Shown piece after piece: positions 1 through 5,894 of a DNA stretch of 7,047 nt. The notes below the pieces were generated by a model that worked only from the letters and a program-made list of their open reading frames with translations, did not search any database and was not told the DNA's origin. The stretch is from a bacterium (GTDB taxonomy: Bacteria; Hydrogenedentota; Hydrogenedentia; Hydrogenedentiales; SLHB01), in assembly GCA_024231375.1 (NCBI GenBank), contig JAAEQP010000088.1, forward strand, positions 1 to 7,047, given 5' to 3'. Made by a program: the position numbers and the translations under genes. Position 1 is the first letter of the stretch; the number at the start of each line of letters is the position of its first letter.

Positions 1-862
1 CCACGAACCGGCGCAGATTCTTGAGCCCCAGTTCGATGCCTTTCAAGGGCTCTTCTATTCCTTCGAATTCAATCGATAACACGCCATCGAACCCGGCTGC
101 CTTCATGATGCGTAGGCACTGGACAATGGGCACGTCGCCGTGGCCGATGATGGAGCCGCGAAGGTGGTTGCCTGCGCGCGACTGGAACCAGCCTTCACCC
201 GGGAATGTCACGGTGCCGGGTTTGGTATGGAAATCCTTGGCATGTACGTGGAATGCGTAGGGCATCATGCGCCCAAGCGCCTCGGGCGGATCCTCGTCGG
301 CACACAGGAAGTTGCCCATGTCGACCAGGGCGCCGAAGTTCGGGTGACCCACGGTGCACATCAGTTTCTCGACGCGCTCGCTGTCCTGGCAGAAGAACCC
401 GTGGTTCTCGACCATGGTCTTGATGCCCTTCTCCGCGGCGAACTCGGTCACCGCGCGGCATCCCTCGGCCAGGCGGGGCACTGCGTCGTCGAAACTGCGC
501 GGGCCCACATGCTCGTCCGAGAACCCGCGGGTCGCGTCGTGGCGCATGCCCGGTGCGCCCAGGATTTCGGCCACGCGGACCTCGTCCTTCACGCGCTCAA
601 TCTCGGCGGCGAGGTCACCGTCGGACCCGTTGAGGAAATCCGCGCCAATCGTGTAGTTCGCAATCTCGAACCCGACACTGTCGCATTCCTCGCGCACCTT
701 GGGCGCAAACGACAAGGCCGTTTCGCCTTCCGGCAGGGCCAACGTCGAGAACTCGATCACATCGAACCCCATCTTCTTCGCCACGGCGATGATGTCGAGT
801 TGGCCCATGGAGCCGTCGTTCACCAGTCTGCTGAAACTATAGGAACTCACACCGATCTTCAT
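1..862 (-). CDS. Sugar phosphate isomerase/epimerase-like TIM barrel protein (partial, C-terminus beyond left edge)
   Basis: Read on the minus strand from ATG at 862, the frame stays open for 287 codons to the window edge, so the C-terminus is missing. The protein begins MKIGVSSYSF, typical of the xylose-isomerase-like TIM barrel (AP_endonuc_2) family. This family uses a divalent metal to isomerise, epimerise or dehydrate sugars, inososes or ketoglycosides. Candidate metal ligands are visible in the expected order: E152 in VENHG, D181 in LVDMGN, H207 in the HVHAKD motif, and E265 in LSIEFEG. No signal peptide is present, so it is probably cytoplasmic. A Shine-Dalgarno GGGAGA lies at 874-869. 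The gene follows the Gfo/Idh oxidoreductase by 49 bases and is probably cotranscribed with it. Family members usually have about 260-300 residues, so only a few residues should be lost. The family call is firm; the substrate is unknown. IolE-like dehydratase, 3-epimerase and C-glycoside deglycosidase-type activities all remain possible. Confidence 0.9.
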   Translation of the reverse strand, partial: MKIGVSSYSFSRLVNDGSMGQLDIIAVAKKMGFDVIEFSTLALPEGETALSFAPKVREECDSVGFEIANYTIGADFLNGSDGDLAAEIERVKDEVRVAEILGAPGMRHDATRGFSDEHVGPRSFDDAVPRLAEGCRAVTEFAAEKGIKTMVENHGFFCQDSERVEKLMCTVGHPNFGALVDMGNFLCADEDPPEALGRMMPYAFHVHAKDFHTKPGTVTFPGEGWFQSRAGNHLRGSIIGHGDVPIVQCLRIMKAAGFDGVLSIEFEGIEEPLKGIELGLKNLRRFV

Positions 863-911
863 TGGTACTCTCCCGAGCTGGATTGTTCGGCAATCCCAGC
901 CGCTATGTGAC

Positions 912-1925
912 TTAGAACCGCTTCACTTTCACGAAGCGTCCGTTGGATCCCGATTTGGCGACAGCGTCGCACAACGCGATGGCGCCACGGCCCAGTTCTC
1001 CGGGGGTCGGCGACGGGGCTTGGCCTCGGATCGCCGCCGCGAAGCATTGATGGCTGTTCTTGACGCCCTTCTTCAGTTTCGGACATGACATCCGGACCCC
1101 GCCGCTCTTGGTGGGTTTGGCGATCTGGATAGGCTTGTCCGGGTCGAATCCCTGCCGCAACGTGCCCTTGGTCCCGTAGACCTCGAGTGTACCCGCACCG
1201 CACGGCGTGGACCAACTGAGTTCGAGGACCCCCGTCGCCCCGTTGTCGAATCGCATAATGGCGGCCACGTTGTCCGGCACGTCAATCCCTTTCGTGCGGG
1301 TGTCGACATACGCCGCGACTTCGTCAACCTGGCCGGATACCCATTTCATCATGTCGGCCATGTGTACGCCAATGTCGAGAATGACGCCGCCTTGGGCTTT
1401 CTTGGATACGAACCATTTGGCCCCCGGCGACCAACCCTTGTCGGGCGTTGATGCGCAGCTTCGGATGCAGCGCAAGTGGGTCGGTGTCCCGATGACGCCT
1501 TTGGCCACCTGATCGGCAATAGTCGCGTACAGCGACAGATAATGAAGCGTCTGGTTGATTTGGAGAATCTTGCCCGCCTTCTTGGCGGCGGCGATCATGC
1601 GCGTCGTCTCAGGCAGTGTAGCCGCCATTGGTTTCTCACAGAGCACATGCAGGCCAGCCTTCAACGCGGCCATGGTCTGCGGATAGTGCAGGTAGTTGGG
1701 GGTGCAGATGGCGACGGCGTCCAGCCCCGATGCCAGGAACTTGTCGAAATTCGTGTAGTGAACCGCGTTGATTCCGAACTTCTTGTCCAGCTTCGTCATC
1801 TGGCTGCGTTTGATGTCCATCAACGATACGATTTCCAGATTCGACGTGCTCTGGAAACCGGGCACGTGCGTGACGTCCGCGATCTTCCCGCATCCCACAA
1901 TACCGACGCGCAGTTTCTTGGGCAT
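912..1925 (-). CDS. Gfo/Idh/MocA family NAD(P)-dependent oxidoreductase
   Basis: A 337-residue protein of normal length for the Gfo/Idh/MocA family, which oxidises or reduces a hydroxyl of a sugar, inositol or glycoside with NAD(P). The N-terminal Rossmann fold shows the dinucleotide loop VGIVGCGKIA (residues 7-16). The family EKP motif is at 97-99 (the Lys is the usual catalytic or substrate lysine). The C-terminal alpha/beta domain contains GGVILDIGVHMAD (179-191), where D184 and H188 are the expected active-site pair. I chose ATG at 1925 because AGGAG sits 7 bases upstream (1937-1933) and the Rossmann strand begins at once. The frame is open further upstream to 2078, but that extension has no family character. 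There is no Tat or Sec signal, unlike many planctomycete-type homologues, so it is probably cytoplasmic. It is the first gene of a minus-strand operon with the TIM-barrel gene downstream, which suggests successive steps on one substrate. The exact substrate cannot be read from the sequence. Confidence 0.95.
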   Translation of the reverse strand: MPKKLRVGIVGCGKIADVTHVPGFQSTSNLEIVSLMDIKRSQMTKLDKKFGINAVHYTNFDKFLASGLDAVAICTPNYLHYPQTMAALKAGLHVLCEKPMAATLPETTRMIAAAKKAGKILQINQTLHYLSLYATIADQVAKGVIGTPTHLRCIRSCASTPDKGWSPGAKWFVSKKAQGGVILDIGVHMADMMKWVSGQVDEVAAYVDTRTKGIDVPDNVAAIMRFDNGATGVLELSWSTPCGAGTLEVYGTKGTLRQGFDPDKPIQIAKPTKSGGVRMSCPKLKKGVKNSHQCFAAAIRGQAPSPTPGELGRGAIALCDAVAKSGSNGRFVKVKRF

Positions 1926-1986
1926 AGATCTTCTCCTGGGTCCCACTTCTGAGTGTTTCGATTCCCGGCTGGAACCGTCCAAGCAA

Positions 1987-2014
1987 TGCCGCCGGGTCCT
2001 TCCCCCGGACGGCA
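1987..2014. repeat. GC-rich hairpin in the leader of the Gfo/Idh operon
   Basis: TGCCGCCGGG (1987-1996) pairs with CCCGG-A-CGGCA (2004-2014) through ten base pairs with one bulged base, around a 7-base loop. It lies about 60 bases upstream of the oxidoreductase start, and would be in the 5' leader if the operon promoter is near 2041. No T-run follows on either strand, so it is not a standard intrinsic terminator. A leader structure or protein-binding site is possible. Confidence 0.5.
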
Positions 2015-2044
2015 GTTCGGCTCCAGCACGGCACAGCCTAGCAT

Positions 2045-2059
2045 ATGTCGTGTTGACAT
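2045..2059. promoter_or_regulatory. Candidate operator palindrome ATGTC-5-GACAT
   Basis: The perfect 5-bp arms ATGTC and GACAT flank a GTGTT spacer. The right arm overlaps the TTGACA -35 hexamer at 2053-2058. This is a good place for a repressor that controls the PHP gene, and possibly the divergent operon. The arms are short, so chance cannot be excluded. Confidence 0.35.
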
Positions 2060-2081
2060 GGAAACGGCCGCGTGCCATGGT
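2053..2081 (+). promoter_or_regulatory. Candidate sigma70-type promoter of the PHP gene
   Basis: A perfect TTGACA (2053-2058) is followed by a 17-base spacer and CATGGT (2076-2081), a weak -10 that keeps A2, T3 and T6 of TATAAT. Transcription would start near 2088. That is downstream of the in-frame ATG at 2058 and leaves AGGAGG and the TTG at 2112 in the transcript, which supports the TTG start. Confidence 0.4.
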
Positions 2082-2096
2082 TGGCGCGCTCGCACC

Positions 2097-2102
2097 AGGA
2101 GG
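2097..2102 (+). promoter_or_regulatory. Ribosome binding site that decides the TTG start of the PHP gene
   Basis: A perfect AGGAGG lies 9 bases ahead of TTG at 2112. The alternative in-frame starts upstream (ATG at 1953, 1986 and 2058) have no comparable site. Confidence 0.65.
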
Positions 2103-2111
2103 CCCGGACCA

Positions 2112-2873
2112 TTGCTGCTAACACAGGATTGGCATATCCACACGCACCGTTCGCTGTGCGCAAAATCCGAGAATACCGTGCCAGCCATCGCCGGAGTCCT
2201 CGACCGGGGCGGCCTGACCCTCGCGGGACTTTCGGACCACATCGATGCACCGGAGCAGTCCGACCGCTTCCGCGGCGTCATCGAGGCGAATCGCGCTGAT
2301 CGGGATTCGGTGTCGTGTCAGTGCCGACTCATGATCGGAGCCGAGGCCACCATGCTGTCACCAACCCGTTGCGCCCTGGATGCGGCTACCGCGGCCTCAC
2401 TCGACTTCACCATTGTGGCCTGCAATCACTACCACCTCGACGTGGTGGAGAATCCAGCATCCCGATCGCCCGAGGCCTATGCCCACCACCATCTCGACAT
2501 GCTGCTGGGGGCCGCGGAGTGGGGGCATGCCGCGACGGTAGCCCATCCTTTTCAACTGGTGAAATCGGAGCCTGAACTGGCAGCGGCCACGTTGGCGGCC
2601 TACCCCGAATCCCGCCTTGCTGAGGTGCTGAAAGCAGGCGCGGCCGCCGACATGGCCTTTGAACTCAATCCCCACTACATTCAGTCCGCCCTGTCCTGGT
2701 TTCGAGAACTCGTGCAAGAGGCGCGGCGCCATGGCGCCAAGTTCACACTGGGAAGCGATTCGCACACGCTCGCGTCACTGGGCTTCAACGGGGTTGATGG
2801 AGATCCATCACCTGTATCGATCATCGAGTCCATCGGTCTTCAGCCCACGGACCTGAAGTGGCCGAAGGGGTAG
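2112..2873 (+). CDS. PHP-domain metal-dependent phosphoesterase (histidinol-phosphatase-like)
   Basis: With the TTG start this is a 253-residue PHP (polymerase and histidinol phosphatase) protein, a family that hydrolyses phosphate esters at a multi-metal centre. The metal-binding motifs are complete and in order: DWHIHTH (H8 and H10), SDH (D42-H43), GAEAT (E78), CNHYH (H106 and H108), VAHPF (H145) and GSDSH (D216, H218). The HxH strand begins about six residues after the start, as is usual in PHP proteins, whereas the longer upstream frame adds a basic, proline-rich stretch unlike the family. AGGAGG at 2097-2102 and a candidate promoter starting near 2088 support this choice. There is no signal peptide or membrane segment, so it is cytoplasmic. 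It is transcribed away from the Gfo/Idh operon. A histidinol-phosphatase, sugar-phosphatase or nucleotide phosphoesterase role is possible; there are no histidine-biosynthesis neighbours to favour the first. Confidence 0.88.
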   Translation: MLLTQDWHIHTHRSLCAKSENTVPAIAGVLDRGGLTLAGLSDHIDAPEQSDRFRGVIEANRADRDSVSCQCRLMIGAEATMLSPTRCALDAATAASLDFTIVACNHYHLDVVENPASRSPEAYAHHHLDMLLGAAEWGHAATVAHPFQLVKSEPELAAATLAAYPESRLAEVLKAGAAADMAFELNPHYIQSALSWFRELVQEARRHGAKFTLGSDSHTLASLGFNGVDGDPSPVSIIESIGLQPTDLKWPKG

Positions 2874-2982
2874 ATGGCCGTCTTGCGCCCTCTCCCAGCG
2901 GGAGAGGGGTGGGGTGAGGGGTCTTCTGACTCTCTGCATTGTGTCTGATTCGGAAACTGGGGAGCACTGAGGGTAGATGGCC
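2868..2982. repeat. 12-bp direct repeat bracketing a GC-rich palindromic element
   Basis: GGGTAGATGGCC occurs exactly at 2868-2879 and again at 2971-2982. The bases next to the copies differ, so identity stops at exactly 12 bp. The 91 bases between contain the REP-like hairpin. The first copy includes the TAG stop codon of the PHP gene. The layout resembles a target-site duplication around a small inserted element, but no transposase or clear terminal inverted repeats are seen, so mobility is inference. Confidence 0.5.
2888..2920. repeat. REP-like palindromic intergenic repeat / possible terminator of the PHP gene
   Basis: CCCTCTCCC (2888-2896) and GGGAGAGGG (2900-2908) form a perfect 9-bp stem with a 3-base AGC loop, followed by GTGGGGTGAGGG. 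From memory, this core with its CCCTCACCC-type arm belongs to a class of intergenic repeats found in many Gram-negative genomes. It lies 14 bases after the PHP stop codon and could stop or stabilise the transcript, though no T-run follows. Confidence 0.6.
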
Positions 2983-3086
2983 TTTGGCCGGCTTTGTGGT
3001 GTGACAACGTTCTTCACCTGCGTTCCGAGCCCGGTACCTGGTGCGCGCCGTCGTATCGTCCTGCATGCCCAAAAGGTTGCAAACAT
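2983..3086. other. Gene-free stretch upstream of the glycosyltransferase fusion gene
   Basis: No ORF with family character, RNA gene or clear terminator is visible here. Together with the flanking repeat and promoter it makes up the 316-base gap between 2873 and 3190. GGCC-TTT-GGCC (2979-2989) at its left end could form a small hairpin. Confidence 0.5.
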
Positions 3087-3122
3087 TTGACATAGCGCCC
3101 TGTGTCTGGTACTTATAGCGCC
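3087..3122 (+). promoter_or_regulatory. Candidate promoter with paired ATAGCGCC repeats
   Basis: A perfect TTGACA lies at 3087-3092. The -10 is uncertain: TACTTA (3110-3115) is at 17-base spacing, while the better-looking TATAGC (3114-3119) is at 21. The 8-mer ATAGCGCC occurs at 3092-3099 and 3115-3122, spaced 23 bases, with one copy just after the -35 and the other over the -10. This could be a direct-repeat operator. The site is about 70-100 bases ahead of the glycosyltransferase gene start. Confidence 0.35.
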
Positions 3123-3189
3123 GTCCATATGCGTGCGCTTCAGGGCTCTGTGAGCGCTTTCGTGCGTGCCAGCTTGAGGAGTCCGTAAC

Positions 3190-5574
3190 GTGGCCGAAGA
3201 AGTGGTTAATACGATGGTCGATCTCACGACCACCAGTCAGCGCATCCGTTCTACCCGCGCGCTGGTTCTGCTTCGCAACGCCAAGGGACACCGTTTCCCG
3301 CCCATCGACGTGCAGCGCTGGGTCCGCATCGCCCGCATGGTTCACAAAGCCCAGAAGGTGGACATTCTGGCCAACGGCGACGACGTGGCTCTCGTGCCCC
3401 CAATCCTTGAGTTTGCGACGCGTGTCGACATGGCCGTGTCGCTCCGCACCGATTGTGCCGCGTCGCCGACTGTGCTTGAGGCACTGAAGACAGCAGGGCT
3501 GTTCGACGTTCTCTTGACGCCGGACCGACTGGACTCGCCCGCCCTGGACGCGTGGCTCGCGAAATGCCGCGAACTGGACCTGCCGGTCCGTCTCCTGCTC
3601 CTTCCGCCGATCACGGGAGATGCTCACGACGAGGCCGCGGATCATCTGGCACGCCACGGCGTTCGGGTCGTCGACGTGGCCCTGCACGACACGTTTCTTC
3701 CAGGCAGGCGGTGTGCTGACGAGGCGGCGGCCAAGAGCACCCTACTCGCCATGAACGCGTTCGCAGGGACGCTGGAAGCCCACGGTATCGAAGCCAATCT
3801 CGTCCGGGTGCCTTTCTGTCTCGTGGACGAGCCGAACCGGGTGCGCACGCTTAACACACGACAGCTCGAGATGGACCACCAGCATTACGGGGCCGACGCG
3901 TACGAGATCGCCTTCCGTCTCTTCAACCGCACCCCGCCGATCGCGGCCAAAGTGCTACTGATTCTGCTCGGACGCAAGGCTTCCTACTGGAATCCCATCA
4001 TTGATAGCCGCCTGTTCCCGTGGTTGTTGACGAAATCGCGCCTCAACGTCGTGCTGTGGATGCTCCACAAGATGGTGCACCATGCGTGGCCGTTCCGGCG
4101 CACCCCGAAGCCGATTGAAGACACCCCGGAGGCGTGGCAGGCCAAGGTGTCAGAGGCGCAGCAGGAGGAGGCCGGTGAAATTCCAGGCCCATGTGCCGAA
4201 TGCCGGTTCCGGCGTGTGTGCGACACGGAAACGCCGGAACTCAAGCGTGCGCTGCCAGGCATTGCCGTGATACCCGAGGGTGGGGAAGAGGTCGTCGGTG
4301 CGCTCCATTTCTGTCGCGAACAGCGCAAACACTACGATTCCATCGACGTGGAACGGCGCGACATGCCCGCAGGCACATTGGAGTTGGCTGAGAAGGCGAA
4401 CCACATCGTTAAATCGGTCCCACCAGACCGCGAAATCGATTCGTTCAGCTACGAAATCATGGGACAGTGGACCCACCAGATGCCCGGCGGCGTTGCCTGG
4501 TACTCCTACTCCAACACCGAGAAGCTCAGTACCGTCCTCGCCGACCTCCATCCTCCATGCACGGTGTCCGTGACCTTTGGCGGGGGCGTCGCCGATTTCG
4601 TGGGATTTGGGTTCGGGCGCAACGCCCGTCTCCTGTGCCCCATGGACCACAACACCCACCGCGTTGTCTTGCATGTGGCCGAAGATGGGCACTACGCGAT
4701 GATGCGCGACGGGGTGCCGGTGCGGCCAAGCGAGTTCGAGGCGGTCGAGTTCGTGCCGCGTCGGCTGGCCGGGCTTGTTCAACCCCGACTCTGTATCCGA
4801 AACATCGATGGCAGCATCACGACCCAAGGTGTGTTTGTGTGGGAGGGAGACAAGGAATCGCAGGAGGACCTCTCCCGCATCAAGTATTCCTTCCTCGTCG
4901 TCAGTACGCGCTATACGCGCCGGCTCCAAGCCGTGCTCCAGTCCATCGGACACCAGAAGGACATCGATCTGTCCGAGGTGGAGGTCATCGTCAGCTACGT
5001 GCCCGGTATCGACGCGGTCGACGACCTCATCGACGGCTGCGCCTATGCCTATCCCGGTCTGCGTATCGTGCGCGCTCCGTTCCCCGAGCAGAACACCAAG
5101 TCCAAAGGATTCCTCATCAACGAGGCCGTCCACCTCGCGTCCGGCGACTGGGTGATTCTCCTCGATTCCGACATCCTCCTCGCGCCCGATATGCTTGCAC
5201 GACTCGCGAATATCTCCGACGACGCCCATTTCGTGGCCTGCGACGGCCGCAAGATGCTCGACGAACCCACGACCGGCAAGATTCTTCTTGGCGAAATCCG
5301 GCCCTGGGAGTCCTTCGAAGACCTCCTGACCGGACCCGGCGAGTTCCGGCTGCGCGAAGCCGAGGGCATGCCCATCGGCTTCTTCCAATGCGTTCGCCGC
5401 GAGTGCTTCGAGAAGGTGCAGTACATCGAACTGGACCACTTCGAAGGATCCGACTGGCAGTTCGGCGCCATGATTCGCAAGGAATTCGGCAAAGAAACCC
5501 GCCTCAGCGGCGCGCCTGTCCTCCATCTCGACCACGGCGGCAGCCAGTGGTACGGAACCACCAAGCATCGGTAG
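3190..5574 (+). CDS. Three-module protein: radical-SAM-like domain, beta-sandwich domain and GT2-type glycosyltransferase
   Basis: A 794-residue protein starting at GTG 3190, with GAGGAG (3176-3181) 8 bases upstream. Residues 22-210 read as alternating strands and helices of a (beta/alpha) barrel and resemble radical SAM enzymes, but the first strand (RALVLLRNAKGHRF) lacks the CxxxCxxC cluster motif. A cysteine group follows (C335, C338, C344, then C375), like the SPASM/twitch region behind radical SAM barrels. Residues about 415-552 look like a jelly-roll/LamG beta sandwich, with VVLHVAEDGHYAMMRDGVPV (492-511) typical of such folds. Residues 564-794 are a GT-A glycosyltransferase: SFLVVST first strand (567-573), N644, LLDSD (657-661) with the D659-x-D661 metal motif, a GSDW acidic site (D755) and a C-terminal HLDH (779-782). 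It should transfer a sugar from a nucleotide-sugar. I see no signal peptide, and hydrophobic patches at 251-262 and 276-296 are too broken to call membrane spans. The glycosyltransferase call is strong, the two other modules are inference, and the acceptor is unknown. Confidence 0.85.
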   Translation: MAEEVVNTMVDLTTTSQRIRSTRALVLLRNAKGHRFPPIDVQRWVRIARMVHKAQKVDILANGDDVALVPPILEFATRVDMAVSLRTDCAASPTVLEALKTAGLFDVLLTPDRLDSPALDAWLAKCRELDLPVRLLLLPPITGDAHDEAADHLARHGVRVVDVALHDTFLPGRRCADEAAAKSTLLAMNAFAGTLEAHGIEANLVRVPFCLVDEPNRVRTLNTRQLEMDHQHYGADAYEIAFRLFNRTPPIAAKVLLILLGRKASYWNPIIDSRLFPWLLTKSRLNVVLWMLHKMVHHAWPFRRTPKPIEDTPEAWQAKVSEAQQEEAGEIPGPCAECRFRRVCDTETPELKRALPGIAVIPEGGEEVVGALHFCREQRKHYDSIDVERRDMPAGTLELAEKANHIVKSVPPDREIDSFSYEIMGQWTHQMPGGVAWYSYSNTEKLSTVLADLHPPCTVSVTFGGGVADFVGFGFGRNARLLCPMDHNTHRVVLHVAEDGHYAMMRDGVPVRPSEFEAVEFVPRRLAGLVQPRLCIRNIDGSITTQGVFVWEGDKESQEDLSRIKYSFLVVSTRYTRRLQAVLQSIGHQKDIDLSEVEVIVSYVPGIDAVDDLIDGCAYAYPGLRIVRAPFPEQNTKSKGFLINEAVHLASGDWVILLDSDILLAPDMLARLANISDDAHFVACDGRKMLDEPTTGKILLGEIRPWESFEDLLTGPGEFRLREAEGMPIGFFQCVRRECFEKVQYIELDHFEGSDWQFGAMIRKEFGKETRLSGAPVLHLDHGGSQWYGTTKHR

Positions 5575-5581
5575 GCACGAC

Positions 5582-5635
5582 GGTCCGCGGCATCACGCCT
5601 CCTCGGAGCGCTTGAGCGTCCATGCGGGACCCTTT
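5582..5635 (+). terminator. Possible terminator of the glycosyltransferase gene
   Basis: A two-layer foldback begins 8 bases after the stop codon. GGTCC (5582-5586) pairs with GGACC (5627-5631), and CG(g)CAT (5588-5593) pairs with ATGCG (5622-5626). Inside, GGA-g-CGCT (5605-5612) pairs with AGCGTCC (5615-5621). CCTTT follows at once. The T-run is short and the stems contain bulges, so termination is plausible rather than proven. Confidence 0.4.
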
Positions 5636-5731
5636 CAGGCACTTCGCCCTTGGGGCGCGGAAGAGGACCGTTGAGGGGAGGGGGTGCAAAGGTCTCTGCC
5701 TCGATTGCGTGCGGCCAACTATCACAAACCC
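5636..5731. other. Gene-free stretch with a short hairpin and a purine-rich tract
   Basis: CGCCC-TTG-GGGCG (5645-5657) forms a 5-bp hairpin, followed by a G/A-rich tract to about 5690. No gene is supported here. It is part of the 320-base gap between the glycosyltransferase and the propeller protein. Confidence 0.4.
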
Positions 5732-5760
5732 TGGACAGGCAGGCAGGGGATTCGTATACT
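5732..5760 (+). promoter_or_regulatory. Sigma70-type promoter of the propeller protein gene
   Basis: TGGACA (5732-5737, one mismatch to TTGACA), an exact 17-base spacer, then TATACT (5755-5760, one mismatch to TATAAT). This is the best promoter in the window. Transcription should begin near 5767, giving a leader of about 128 bases before the ATG at 5895. Confidence 0.65.
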
Positions 5761-5766
5761 AGCCGC

Positions 5767-5894
5767 CAAGGTCCTAACGGATCTCTTACCTGTTGGCTGC
5801 AGGTGAATTGGGGAAGCAATCTCAGAGGCAATTCCAGCGGGGCAGTATTCCGGTGGATTTGCAGGGCAAACCTTCAAAACGACGAGGAGGATCC
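5767..5894 (+). promoter_or_regulatory. 5' leader of the propeller protein gene, with its ribosome binding site
   Basis: From the predicted transcription start to the ATG there are about 128 bases with no riboswitch class I recognise. At its end GAGGAGG (5884-5890) lies only 4 bases before the ATG at 5895. The frame is open back to a TTG at 5793, but that extension puts a charged segment ahead of the signal peptide and has no comparable ribosome binding site, so I reject it. Confidence 0.45.

Larger units (their letters stand above)
1926..2111. promoter_or_regulatory. Divergent intergenic region between the Gfo/Idh operon and the PHP gene
   Basis: This 186-bp region separates two divergent transcription units and should hold both promoters. 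Seen directly: ribosome-binding sites at each end, a strong hairpin at 1987-2014, a palindrome at 2045-2059 overlapping a consensus -35, and GCCA-TGGT-TGGC at 2074-2085. For the minus-strand operon I see only a weak -10 candidate (TATGCT on the minus strand, 2046-2041) without a convincing -35. Shared regulation of both sides by one factor is an inference from the layout. Confidence 0.55.

Noticed and set aside
140..910. Open frame of 256 codons on the plus strand over the TIM-barrel gene
   Set aside because: It is antisense to a real gene whose active-site motifs are all present; the composition is His/Val/Glu-rich shadow sequence.
1926..2078. N-terminal extension of the Gfo/Idh protein to 2078
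   Set aside because: The 51 extra residues have no family similarity, cross the intergenic hairpin, and lack a ribosome binding site, while ATG 1925 has AGGAG at 7 bases.
1953..2111. Earlier starts (ATG 1953, 1986, 2058) for the PHP protein
   Set aside because: They add up to 53 residues without PHP character and overlap the promoter region; AGGAGG favours TTG 2112.
2821..3687. Open frame of 288 codons on the minus strand across the REP-like repeat and the start of the fusion gene
   Set aside because: It translates the intergenic repeat (PTPLPLGEGA-type sequence) and runs antisense into a real gene, with no family character.
3940..4078. Membrane segments in the fusion protein (residues 251-262 and 276-296)
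   Set aside because: The hydrophobic stretches are short and broken by Arg, Lys and His; they fit buried helices better.
4150..5568. Long open frame of 472 codons on the minus strand, opposite the glycosyltransferase gene
   Set aside because: It lies entirely antisense to a gene with clear motifs, has no recognisable domains, and is expected from GC-rich codon usage leaving the opposite frame open.
4467..5615. Open frame of 382 codons on the plus strand in another frame of the fusion gene
   Set aside because: It is Arg/Pro-rich, typical of a shifted GC-rich frame, and overlaps the glycosyltransferase motifs fully.
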